The notes below the pieces were generated by a model. It was not told where the DNA came from, ran no database searches, and saw nothing but the letters and a program-made list of their open reading frames with translations. A stretch of 7,554 nucleotides of DNA from 2-12-FULL-42-15 sp964196565 (GTDB taxonomy: Bacteria > Pseudomonadota > Gammaproteobacteria > Coxiellales > Coxiellaceae): contig CAXMUH010000127.1 of the NCBI GenBank assembly GCA_964196565.1, positions 1 to 7,554 on the forward strand. Direction: 5' to 3'. Below are positions 1 through 5,739 of this stretch, in pieces (position 1 is the stretch's first letter; the number at the start of each line of letters is the position of its first letter). The translations under genes were made by a program, and so were the position numbers.

Positions 1-699
1 TATGGTTTGATTGGTGCTGCGGCGAAAGGTTAGAAATGCCATCAGTAGCACCGCGCCCATTGCACTTTCACTAAAGCCTAAAATATGAAAGATGGATTGT
101 GGGCCAGAAATCATGCTGGCAAATGTAAAGGTCACCATAACGGTAGAAATAGCCAACGCGACACCGGTTAAATTGCGTCCCATATTATTCACAATAACCA
201 GGTAATTATTATGAGGGTTTTTAAACGGTAACAATGCAATGGAGCTAAGATAGCTGTCTTGGTTTTTAACAAAGGCCATCAAGCCAAAACCGGTGGCGAA
301 AATTGCAATTAAGCTCCATGGAAATAAGCCAAAGTGAATTAACATCATCGATAGCGTGGGGCCAAAAACTTGGGTGTGTGGTTTGGCTTCGATTGGGAGT
401 ATCATTGTATTGAGTAGGGTGATCCCATAAAAAAGTAATAGTAGCGCCGCCTCGAGTAACACAACCTTTGTAACCAGCTGTTTAAATGATGATTTTTTAC
501 CTTCCGTTTTATCGGATTTAAGTCTGATCGAACCCCAAGGGCTAACCATAATCACCAGTACGAGTAATAAAGCCAACCAATTGATATACGCCATATCTGG
601 GATAAGTTTAGGTGCCCAAATATATAAAGCAATTGCAATTAACGTTATTAGTGATAGCACCAGAATGCCAATACTTTTTTTGGTTTTTTTTACTTTCAT
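1..699 (-). CDS. Divergent BCCT-like membrane transporter, N-terminal part (cut by window edge)
   Basis: An open frame runs without a stop from an ATG at 699 to base 1, giving 233 residues; the C-terminal part lies outside the window. A GAAGAG ribosome-binding site sits about 6 bases before the ATG. Hydrophobic segments lie near residues 9-29, 39-53, 79-101, 113-143, 175-197 and 210-226, so this is a multi-pass inner-membrane protein. Two stretches recall the betaine/choline/carnitine transporter (BCCT) family: WGSIRL followed by a charged linker (residues 55-69), like the GRIRLG segment after BCCT helix 2, and IHFGLFPWSLIAIF (121-134), like the HWGLHAWAIY segment. The usual Gly-rich GMGIGL motif of BCCT proteins is not seen. 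It is therefore either a divergent BCCT relative or a related LeuT-fold transporter, and no substrate can be named. It lies downstream of dotB on the same strand, separated by a repeat element. The frame is certain, the family tentative. Confidence 0.7.
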   Translation of the reverse strand, partial: MKVKKTKKSIGILVLSLITLIAIALYIWAPKLIPDMAYINWLALLLVLVIMVSPWGSIRLKSDKTEGKKSSFKQLVTKVVLLEAALLLLFYGITLLNTMILPIEAKPHTQVFGPTLSMMLIHFGLFPWSLIAIFATGFGLMAFVKNQDSYLSSIALLPFKNPHNNYLVIVNNMGRNLTGVALAISTVMVTFTFASMISGPQSIFHILGFSESAMGAVLLMAFLTFRRSTNQTI

Positions 700-718
700 A
701 CAAAACTCTTCTATTTAA
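694..718. repeat. Left copy of a 25-bp near-duplicate flanking the palindromic element
   Basis: This stretch matches 851-875 at 22 of 25 positions in direct orientation, with an offset of 157 bases. It covers the start codon and ribosome-binding site of the transporter gene. The other copy covers the last codons and stop of dotB. Confidence 0.6.
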
Positions 719-741
719 CTTAACGATATCCAACGTGGGTG

Positions 742-840
742 AGGCGTAGCCCTTGTCATTCCGGCGTATGCCGGAATCTCATTCTGTTGGCGCTTAATTC
801 TGGAGATCCCAGCTTTCGCTGGGATGACCGGGCTACGCCT
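742..840. repeat. Palindromic REP/MITE-like element with 11-bp perfect terminal inverted repeats
   Basis: The ends are perfect inverted repeats: AGGCGTAGCCC at 742-752 and GGGCTACGCCT at 830-840. Inside lie two inverted units of about 26 bp, at 755-780 (GTCATTCCGG...) and 803-828 (...GCTGGGATGAC reading out), alike at about 20 of 26 positions. Each unit folds by itself: TTCCGGC-GTAT-GCCGGAA on the left, and CCCAGC-GAAA-GCTGGG when the right one is read on the minus strand. The GTCATnCC...GGnATGAC style is typical of dispersed REP/BIME or MITE families in gammaproteobacteria. There is no transposase inside. The minus-strand hairpin lies just after dotB and could attenuate read-through, but no T-run follows it, so I do not call a terminator. 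Confidence 0.8.
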
Positions 841-850
841 AAATCTCTTC

Positions 851-875
851 TTTTATACAAAACTCTGCTGTTTAA
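851..875. repeat. Right copy of the 25-bp near-duplicate, overlapping the 3' end of dotB
   Basis: Direct copy of 694-718 (22 of 25 identical; mismatches at 854, 867 and 870). It contains the dotB stop codon (853-855) and the final KQQSFV codons, which lie beyond the part of DotB that I recognise from relatives. Confidence 0.6.
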
Positions 876-1992
876 TACTACGTGCACTTAATACTTTATA
901 GGTTCGTTCCGATAACAATCCTTCTTGATATTTTTTCTCTACATCAACTTGCATCAATTGGCCGTGCTCTTCGACTAAACGACGCGTGGTCGCGGTAATC
1001 TTATTGGGATCGCTGTCGAGTAATTTGTCACGAACTTTCTCATCGAATACTAAATATTCGCGTAACGCCACACGCTTGCCATCAACGGTGGGCGCTAATC
1101 GTTGCCATATAATCATGCGCATAGTTTCGATAATATCGATGGTGCGTCCCAAGCGTTCATCAGATGGAAAGCTATTGACGAGACGGCGTACGGTTTCAGC
1201 GACACCATTACTGTGTAGCGTTGTATAAACTGGGTGACCGGTTAATGCGGCTTCTAATACCGCGGCAATGGTTTCCGGATCGCGCGCTTCACCAACCAGA
1301 ATAAGGCGCGGTTTTCGTCTTAATGCATTTCGAACGCCAAATGCGAAAGTGGGTAAATGACGCGGAATTTCAGATTGGCTGATCACAGAAGTAGGACAAT
1401 TAATTTCATCATATACAAATTCAATGGGTGATTCATAAGTTAAAATCTTACGATGACTCTCTGGATCTTCGGCCAGCTCACGAATAATTGCAGCGAGCAA
1501 AGTACTTTTACCCGAGCCAGTTGCGCCAGTGACATAAATCACGCCTTCATGCGGTGCAACGGATGCAACAATATCATCTGGTAAATCCAGCGCTGATAAG
1601 GCGGGTGGCATCGATGGAATGGTTCGAATGGTAATTTGAATGCCTTCATGGCCGTCAATATGACAACCGGTGCCGTTGACTCGATGACGAAAACGTTCAC
1701 TTCGATTGGGGCGTACTTCATAATGGGTATCGAGATCTTGGCCGCGCATAATTTGAGTCGTACCGTTGGGGCCGTAAATGGTATTTAGCAGCTCGGCTAC
1801 TTCGGAGTTGGTTAATTCGCGTCGAGTAATTTTATGTAATCGACCGTAAATTTCAGCAATAATCGCAGAGTTTGATTGAATGGTGATATCGGATGCGTTA
1901 ATGCGGTGACAAAATACTAATAAATCATCGATATGCTTACCCTCGAACCGGGTCGGTTCTTTCGGATAAAGTAGCCTTTGTTGTTCTGCCAT
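853..1992 (-). CDS. dotB: DotB, cytoplasmic AAA+ ATPase of the Dot/Icm type IVB secretion system
   Basis: DotB is the PilT/VirB11-like hexameric ATPase that docks on the cytoplasmic side of the Dot/Icm machine and powers substrate transfer. The protein has 379 residues, close to the 377 of L. pneumophila DotB, and reads as a clear relative over its whole length. The N-terminal domain contains the diagnostic NASDITIQ (residues 32-39) and DLDTHYEVRPNR (86-97). The Walker A box GATGSGKST is at 156-164 with the catalytic Lys162. The Asp-box region TYESPIEFVYD is at 185-195, Walker B with Glu235 is LILVGEARD (230-238), and the His box TGHPVYTTLHSNGV is at 251-264. All motif residues are intact, so it should be an active ATPase. 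The ATG at 1992 is preceded by an AGG about 8 bases upstream. It is the last gene of dotD-dotC-dotB, 20 bases after dotC. The last residues (IKQQSFV) overlap a short repeat also found at 694-718 and may be a recent tail. Confidence 0.97.
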   Translation of the reverse strand: MAEQQRLLYPKEPTRFEGKHIDDLLVFCHRINASDITIQSNSAIIAEIYGRLHKITRRELTNSEVAELLNTIYGPNGTTQIMRGQDLDTHYEVRPNRSERFRHRVNGTGCHIDGHEGIQITIRTIPSMPPALSALDLPDDIVASVAPHEGVIYVTGATGSGKSTLLAAIIRELAEDPESHRKILTYESPIEFVYDEINCPTSVISQSEIPRHLPTFAFGVRNALRRKPRLILVGEARDPETIAAVLEAALTGHPVYTTLHSNGVAETVRRLVNSFPSDERLGRTIDIIETMRMIIWQRLAPTVDGKRVALREYLVFDEKVRDKLLDSDPNKITATTRRLVEEHGQLMQVDVEKKYQEGLLSERTYKVLSARSIKQQSFV

Positions 1993-2012
1993 AGCTTAAC
2001 CTGCGCCGCCCG

Positions 2013-2819
2013 CTATTGAGTAATAATGGGCTTCCATTGTTTGCTGTTTAGATTCAAGGCCGAGTCTGCAGTAATTCGCCTAATTTCGTCATTAATGCGA
2101 ATTTCGTTTTTGTTGCCAGTAATACCCAGGTCAGATTTAGAGAACTGTGGTGAGCTAATCATGTTTTGTGCGAGTAGCCTGCGGTAAAGCACCATTCCCA
2201 TAAAATCACGTTTTAACCGACTGATATTGGCACTGAAAATATCATTTGCTTGTTGTAAGCCTTGTTTCCAGCCATCTTTTAAATATTCATCCCACACATA
2301 AGCTTCAGCTTGAGTTGTGGGTAGTAGCGCTTTACTTGGAACCGATGGTTTTTTGTAACTCATCCACAAATAAGTGCGCCAGGTAGGCGGTGCGGTAACA
2401 AAGCGCGCTGGCGCTTCAATTTTGTAAGTTTGATTTGCGGTGCGAATGGTTCTGCTGTTATCTAACGTTAAGTTATCGTCTGACTGTACTAATATCGGAG
2501 GCAACACGTTATGGCTTAATAATAATTGATTAAAATCAAAAATATGATTTAAATACGTGGCTTCTGTTGCCAGCGCTGTGTCAATATGTTTTGAGCGCCA
2601 GGCAAGTGCACCGCGAGCACCGAGTGTGGTTGCGGCTTCACGCAGGGCTTGGAGGCGAATTTTATTAATGTTGCCGAAGCTAGAAGGTAGAGAGTGCGCA
2701 TTAATATAACCCGCATTGGCAACAATAAGTGAATGTGGTCGCGTTGCACAAGAAAATAATGCAAGCGTTGGCAACACGATGATGAGGATTTTAAAGAAAT
2801 ATTTTGTGCCTTTAGTCAT
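2013..2819 (-). CDS. dotC: DotC, outer-membrane lipoprotein of the Dot/Icm core complex
   Basis: DotC is a lipoprotein that, with DotD, anchors DotH in the outer membrane and helps build the Dot/Icm core complex. From the ATG at 2819 it has 268 residues, somewhat shorter than L. pneumophila DotC (about 300). A lipoprotein signal runs from the start to LALFSC, with the acylated Cys at residue 24 followed by Ala, which favours outer-membrane sorting. Family landmarks are LGARGALAWRS (66-76), NVLPP (104-108), FVTAPPTWRTYLW (140-152), the helix DGWKQGLQQAN...SRLKRDF (182-206), and LLAQNM then DLGITG towards the C-terminus. The frame is open further upstream to a TTG at 2867 inside dotD, which would place 16 polar residues before the signal peptide. 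The ATG, with GAGG about 11 bases upstream, is therefore the better start. It lies 22 bases after dotD and 20 before dotB, so the three genes are surely one transcript. Confidence 0.95.
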   Translation of the reverse strand: MTKGTKYFFKILIIVLPTLALFSCATRPHSLIVANAGYINAHSLPSSFGNINKIRLQALREAATTLGARGALAWRSKHIDTALATEATYLNHIFDFNQLLLSHNVLPPILVQSDDNLTLDNSRTIRTANQTYKIEAPARFVTAPPTWRTYLWMSYKKPSVPSKALLPTTQAEAYVWDEYLKDGWKQGLQQANDIFSANISRLKRDFMGMVLYRRLLAQNMISSPQFSKSDLGITGNKNEIRINDEIRRITADSALNLNSKQWKPIITQ

Positions 2820-2841
2820 CTTATTATTTGCCTCAATGGTC

Positions 2842-3357
2842 TTAGCTTCTGAGATAACGCAGTTCAATCACTTTGCTTTTAGGATATAACTTTATCCTAG
2901 CTTTTTTAGCAACCTGGTAAGTTGTATCACGCAATATATCAGCGAGTGTTTGATCGTTAGCATTGATTGACACAATTAATGGAATCGCTGGTGTGGTGCC
3001 GAGTACGCGCACATGGTAGCCAGAGGCACTTGCAACTTTTTGCAATAGTGGTTTCACAGGTCCAGTCCAATCTAAAGATGATTGTTGTGACATACCAACA
3101 GCATAAGCATTGACGGGAGGCGCCATTTTAATGCTGGGGTGTGTCGCCAGTTGAATCGCAGAAAGCTGTTGCATTGATGAGTTCACCGATTGGGCAGCTT
3201 CAGCCAGTTGAGCTTGGGCTTGTTGATTAGCCGATGGCTCAGGTGCGGTATTGGTAGTGATATACTTAAGGCTTAAGTCGACAAACTTAGGTTTCTCACT
3301 AGCACAGCCTGCTAGGAATAACACAGGCACAAGTAGAAAATAATGTTTAAATCTCAT
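2842..3357 (-). CDS. dotD: DotD, outer-membrane lipoprotein of the Dot/Icm core complex
   Basis: DotD works with DotC to bring DotH to the outer membrane; its C-terminal domain has a secretin-N-like fold. The product has 171 residues, close to the 163 of L. pneumophila DotD. The signal peptide ends in a textbook lipobox, LAGC, with Cys18 followed by Ala (outer-membrane signal). A low-complexity Gln/Ala-rich linker containing LAEAAQSVNSSMQQLSA follows. Then comes the conserved globular domain: SLDWTGPV (roughly 94-101), HVRVLGTTPAIPLIVSI, LADILRDTTYQVAKKARI and the C-terminal KVIELRYLRS. The start at 3357 has only a weak ribosome-binding site. A better-endowed 10-codon reading frame ends 9 bases before this ATG in the same frame, so coupled re-initiation is possible. 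dotD is the first gene of dotDCB and has its own promoter with a PmrA-like box. Confidence 0.95.
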   Translation of the reverse strand: MRFKHYFLLVPVLFLAGCASEKPKFVDLSLKYITTNTAPEPSANQQAQAQLAEAAQSVNSSMQQLSAIQLATHPSIKMAPPVNAYAVGMSQQSSLDWTGPVKPLLQKVASASGYHVRVLGTTPAIPLIVSINANDQTLADILRDTTYQVAKKARIKLYPKSKVIELRYLRS

Positions 3358-3366
3358 ATCGTTATA

Positions 3367-3399
3367 TTACTTCTGGGTGTTTTGGCGCCGATCCTTCAT
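3367..3399 (-). CDS. Possible 10-codon leader ORF ahead of dotD
   Basis: Within the predicted dotD 5' leader, an ATG at 3399 is preceded by AGGGA with a 9-base spacer, a better site than dotD's own. It encodes MKDRRQNTQK and stops at TAA (3367-3369). It is in the same frame as dotD, and its stop is 9 bases before the dotD ATG. It may serve translational coupling or may be chance; nothing supports a function for the peptide. Confidence 0.25.
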   Translation of the reverse strand: MKDRRQNTQK

Positions 3400-3428
3400 C
3401 GTTTAATTTCCCTATAATTCAAAATGCT

Positions 3429-3461
3429 ATTGTACGACACTTATCTTAAGGAAATATTAAA
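3429..3461 (-). promoter_or_regulatory. dotDCB promoter with PmrA-like box
   Basis: Read on the minus strand: half-site TTTAATATT (3461-3453), TC, half-site CTTAAGATA (3450-3442), 7 bases, then TACAAT as the -10 (3434-3429). The half-sites repeat every 11 bp, one helical turn, and stand where a -35 would be. This fits the cTTAATatT-N2-cTTAATatT element reported for the response regulator PmrA at Dot/Icm promoters. The fir-icmQ promoter at 5652-5684 has the same layout. The predicted transcript would start near 3422, about 65 bases before the dotD ATG. The sequence match is direct; regulation by PmrA is inferred. Confidence 0.65.
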
Positions 3462-3497
3462 TGAACATGCGATAAAGTTTAATTTTATTGCTTGGGA

Positions 3498-3516
3498 ATG
3501 CCTATTTAGTAGGCAT
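3498..3516 (-). terminator. Hairpin after the permease gene, possible weak terminator
   Basis: A perfect 7-bp stem, ATGCCTA/TAGGCAT, with a 5-base loop lies 23 bases after the permease stop. No T-run follows on either strand, so efficient intrinsic termination is doubtful. It may instead be an mRNA 3'-end hairpin that separates the permease transcript from the dotD promoter. Confidence 0.3.
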
Positions 3517-3539
3517 CATTAGCAGGTAAATTGAGCGTA

Positions 3540-4766
3540 TTAATCGAATATTGGCAATAATTTTAATGATGACAATATCTGTAACACAATAATTATTACA
3601 CCAAAAACAAAAATAATACCCAAGCCAAGATTGCCACCAGCGACTTTGTAAGGGTAAGTGTGTTTGTAGCTATTGCGGGTACGCCAGGCCATCAGTGCGG
3701 GTAAGATAATCGCGAGTAGGACTAAAGGTATTGAGGCATAGCCCAGAGCTAAGATAAATCCTTGTGGGTAGGCAAACACAAATAAGAGGGGCGGCACGAA
3801 GGTAATTAATGTGACTAGAACCCAGCGGCTGAACTGCTTTTTCTTATTAAAAATATCTGCAAAAAAATCAAATAATCCTAGGTTTACACCCAAAAATGAA
3901 GTTGTCATCGCAATATCAGTGAAAAAGTTAATGCCAAAATTAATATATTTTTTATTGATGATAAGTGAGAGTGAGCCGATAAAGTCTTCTAGTGAGCCGT
4001 GGCTTTTGACGATTGCTTCAAAACTTAATCTACCATGCAACGGTAAAATACCTAGCGTGACCAGTTCCCAGAGTAGATAAAGCACGAGCGGGGTGGCGCT
4101 ACCGATAACAAAGATACGCCGCAGTTCTTTTGGTTTATGGCCAACGTATTTCACAATGCTTGGAATGCTGCCGTGAAAGCCAAAGGCGGTGAAAAAAATG
4201 GGAATGGTCATCAGCATAAACTGCCCGCTGTTGGGGTGGATAATAAGATTGGCGTAATCAATATGAGGCAGTAGAAAAAAAGTTACTGAAAAGAAGGCAA
4301 TCATTTTAATGGAAAGTAAAAATCGATTAGCAACATCAACCGCATAGGTTTTCCAGCTGACGAGGCCGCCAAGTACTACAGTAAAAATTAAAGCGCTAGC
4401 CCAAGGTGCAAGTCTAATATGAAAGTAGCCATAAAGACCGGTGGATAAAAAACTGGTGCCGCCACTGATATAGGCGGACGATAAACAATAAAATAACAAC
4501 ACCATGCATAAGTTTGTAATAACCTGCCCGGATCGTCCAAGTGTTTGAATAGCCAGGGTGCTAAAGCTAGATCCATGTGGAAAGGTTAAATTGACTTCAA
4601 GAATTAGCAACGCGCCATATAATGCCAGAGCCCAGAGTGCGATCAGTAGAATAGCAGCATAAGGAAAACCCTCGGCTGCTGAAATAATAGGCAGAGCCAA
4701 CATGCCAGCACCTACCGTCGTCCCTGCAATAATCAATGCACTGCCAATTTGTCTGCTTTTTGACAT
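3540..4766 (-). CDS. Aromatic amino-acid permease of the HAAAP family (TyrP/Mtr/TnaB-like)
   Basis: This is a proton-coupled inner-membrane importer of tyrosine or tryptophan type. The 408 residues match the normal size of the family (about 400-415). The N-terminal GTTVGAGMLALP (residues 15-26) is the family signature in the unwound first helix. About eleven hydrophobic helices follow, with FFTAFGFHGSIPSIVKYVG in the middle, also typical (the AFGFHGSIPS loop). The substrate cannot be settled among Tyr, Trp and Phe. The ATG at 4766 follows GGAAGTGAGCG, a usable ribosome-binding site. It has its own promoter (4803-4830) and is separated from dotD by 182 bases that hold the dotD promoter, so it is probably an independent unit rather than a Dot/Icm part. 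Intracellular Legionellales rely heavily on imported amino acids, so a nutritional role is the plain reading. Confidence 0.9.
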   Translation of the reverse strand: MSKSRQIGSALIIAGTTVGAGMLALPIISAAEGFPYAAILLIALWALALYGALLILEVNLTFPHGSSFSTLAIQTLGRSGQVITNLCMVLLFYCLSSAYISGGTSFLSTGLYGYFHIRLAPWASALIFTVVLGGLVSWKTYAVDVANRFLLSIKMIAFFSVTFFLLPHIDYANLIIHPNSGQFMLMTIPIFFTAFGFHGSIPSIVKYVGHKPKELRRIFVIGSATPLVLYLLWELVTLGILPLHGRLSFEAIVKSHGSLEDFIGSLSLIINKKYINFGINFFTDIAMTTSFLGVNLGLFDFFADIFNKKKQFSRWVLVTLITFVPPLLFVFAYPQGFILALGYASIPLVLLAIILPALMAWRTRNSYKHTYPYKVAGGNLGLGIIFVFGVIIIVLQILSSLKLLPIFD

Positions 4767-4802
4767 CGCTCACTTCCATTATCCATTTATATAGAGTGGC
4801 TA

Positions 4803-4830
4803 ATCATAGCATCTTGGTGATAACTGTCCA
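4803..4830 (-). promoter_or_regulatory. Sigma-70-type promoter of the permease gene
   Basis: On the minus strand, TGGACA (4830-4825; 5 of 6 to TTGACA) is followed after 16 bases by TATGAT (4808-4803). A TG one base before the -10 makes it an extended -10. It sits about 37 bases before the permease ATG. No PmrA-like half-site pair is present. Confidence 0.6.
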
Positions 4831-4857
4831 AACCATAAGTTTTAATGAAGATTTTAC

Positions 4858-4948
4858 GGTGGATTACGTAACTGACGTTACTAATCCACCCTACAGAACT
4901 TAAATTGGTATAGTAGGGTGGATTAGCACGTTTAGTGCGTAATCCACC
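4858..4948. repeat. Pair of inverted palindromic REP-like units between permease and icmT
   Basis: Two units face each other: 4858-4894 (GGTGGATTACG ... CTAATCCACCCTAC) and 4913-4948 (GTAGGGTGGATTAG ... CGTAATCCACC). One is close to the reverse complement of the other, and each is itself a palindrome with GGTGGATTA/TAATCCACC arms. The central parts differ between the units. The GTAGGGTGGATTA...TAATCCACC pattern is a common dispersed palindrome type in bacteria. There is no coding content. The unit ends just before a 6+6 inverted repeat (AGAAGA-TC-TCTTCT, 4949-4962) that abuts the icmT -35. Confidence 0.8.
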
Positions 4949-4962
4949 AGAAGATCTCTTCT

Positions 4963-4992
4963 TTGACACTAGGCTTGGTGTTTTGTTACTAT
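4963..4992 (+). promoter_or_regulatory. Sigma-70-type promoter of icmT-icmS
   Basis: A perfect -35 TTGACA (4963-4968) is followed after 18 bases by TACTAT (4987-4992). Transcription would start near 5000, leaving a leader of about 25 bases before the GTG start of icmT. Unlike the dotD and fir promoters it has a consensus -35 and no TTAA half-site pair. This suggests constitutive or differently regulated expression. Confidence 0.6.
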
Positions 4993-5023
4993 GTGAACAC
5001 AAGATTAAGTGAGGTATGTATTC

Positions 5024-5281
5024 GTGACGGTTCCCAGAAATGCACATTGGCGTGATTCAGCTAGACCTGTAAAGTTTTTTATATGGGATGGAAAAACAGC
5101 ATTTCCGTTACTTTTGTTTTTAATTCATATGTCATGGTTAACGCTTGGTATTGTCGTTGGTTCCATTACATTTTTTACGATTCTTAATTATTTTGGTTAT
5201 AGCATTGACGTATTTTTTCGTGTGTTTCGTAATATGATTTCTGGACCACGCAAGGCAACGATTCCTTGGTGGGACGAATAG
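5024..5281 (+). CDS. icmT: IcmT, small inner-membrane protein of the Dot/Icm system
   Basis: IcmT (DotS) is a small membrane component required for Dot/Icm function and, in L. pneumophila, for pore-related host-cell egress. The GTG at 5024 is the best start: GAGG at 5011-5014 lies 9 bases upstream. The product has 85 residues, against 86 in L. pneumophila. The frame also extends to a GTG at 5009, which lacks a site. The N-terminus reads MTVPRNAHWRDSARPVKFF, with the family-typical AHWR followed by a helix starting at AFPLLLFLIHMSWLTLGIVV and running through a long hydrophobic stretch (about residues 26-57). A basic, Trp-ending tail (KATIPWWDE) follows. Its stop codon is directly followed by the icmS ATG, so the two are co-transcribed and probably translationally coupled. 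icmT-icmS at the head of this cluster is the conserved order. Confidence 0.9.
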   Translation: MTVPRNAHWRDSARPVKFFIWDGKTAFPLLLFLIHMSWLTLGIVVGSITFFTILNYFGYSIDVFFRVFRNMISGPRKATIPWWDE

Positions 5282-5620
5282 ATGAACCTTCCTAAAAAAC
5301 TAGAAATATTAGCCAAAAATATTGGCGCGACTTATACCTTTAAAGGACGTCCGCTTGCGCACAGTGAAGTTTTTGTTGAAACAGGGTTGCTACCGGGTTT
5401 GGCAAAGCGAGCAGATCAATTGGCTCAGTTGTGTTTTGGCTATGGCATTGGTGTATCTTTTGAAGATATGGACCAGGCTGTGCTGGGAAGCAAAGTCACT
5501 TTTGATGAATTTACCCCCGACTCTTTGCGCTTACTTACTATTGTTGATGTTTTATACGAGATGGTACGTTCCAGTCCCGATCAAGGCGCGGTTGCGCTCG
5601 ACGAATTGTTGTACGATTAA
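5282..5620 (+). CDS. icmS: IcmS, type IVB effector adaptor chaperone
   Basis: IcmS is a small acidic cytoplasmic protein that pairs with IcmW, binds effectors and presents them to the DotL coupling complex. The product has 112 residues (114 in L. pneumophila). Recognisable family signatures are EVFVETGLLPGLAKRADQLAQL (residues 29-50), the CFGYGIG turn (51-57), VTFDEFTPDSLRLLTIVDVLYEM in the second half and the C-terminal LDELLYD (106-112). The ATG follows the icmT stop with no gap; a GGTGGGA about 7 bases upstream, inside icmT, can serve as ribosome-binding site. Downstream lies the separate fir-icmQ promoter region. Its partner icmW is not in this window. Confidence 0.95.
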   Translation: MNLPKKLEILAKNIGATYTFKGRPLAHSEVFVETGLLPGLAKRADQLAQLCFGYGIGVSFEDMDQAVLGSKVTFDEFTPDSLRLLTIVDVLYEMVRSSPDQGAVALDELLYD

Positions 5621-5630
5621 CACTCATTTA

Positions 5631-5684
5631 ATTAATACTAATTAATAAAGACTTAATACTTTCTTAAGCTTTGTGGCGTAAACT
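5631..5684 (+). promoter_or_regulatory. fir-icmQ-icmP promoter with tandem PmrA-like half-sites
   Basis: The core is CTTAATACT (5652-5660), TT, CTTAAGCTT (5663-5671), 7 bases, then TAAACT as the -10 (5679-5684). It is the same layout, base for base in spacing, as the dotD promoter. Two further TTAAT half-sites lie upstream at 5631-5639 and 5641-5649, so four stand in a row at intervals of 10, 11 and 11 bp, all on one face of the helix. The match is to the published PmrA consensus of Legionella and Coxiella. There is no recognisable -35, as expected for an activator-dependent promoter. The leader before the first gene would be about 120 bases. Confidence 0.7.
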
Positions 5685-5739
5685 AAGCTGTAGCCTAAGG
5701 AAAGCCTTTCAAAAAATTTATTTCTCATAGATTTATCAA

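Noticed and set aside
742..840. CRISPR array
   Set aside because: Only two inverted, self-complementary units are present with no series of equal spacers; the same holds for 4858-4948. Both are REP-like palindromes.
742..840. Rho-independent terminator for dotB
   Set aside because: Stable stems exist on the minus strand, but no T-run follows them, and the duplicated palindrome structure is better explained as a repeat element.
986..1228. Plus-strand open frame of 80 codons opposite dotB
   Set aside because: It lies wholly antisense within the well-supported dotB gene, has no recognisable protein features, and is explained by dotB codon composition.
2549..2764. Second minus-strand frame inside dotC
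   Set aside because: It is out of frame with a clear DotC and has no independent translation signals.
2820..2867. Longer DotC starting at TTG 2867, overlapping dotD
   Set aside because: It would put 16 polar residues ahead of a lipoprotein signal peptide; the ATG at 2819 gives a normal signal sequence.
3811..4080. Plus-strand open frame of 89 codons opposite the permease
   Set aside because: It is antisense inside a complete, recognisable permease, with no good ribosome-binding site or family features.
4787..5047. Minus-strand open frame across the permease-icmT intergenic region
   Set aside because: It runs through the palindromic repeats and both promoters and overlaps the icmT start; its peptide has no protein-like pattern.
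5679..5695. CpxR site (GTAAA-N5-GTAAA) at the fir promoter, by analogy with L. pneumophila icmR
   Set aside because: A GTAAA occurs at 5678-5682, but the second half-site is absent at the required spacing.
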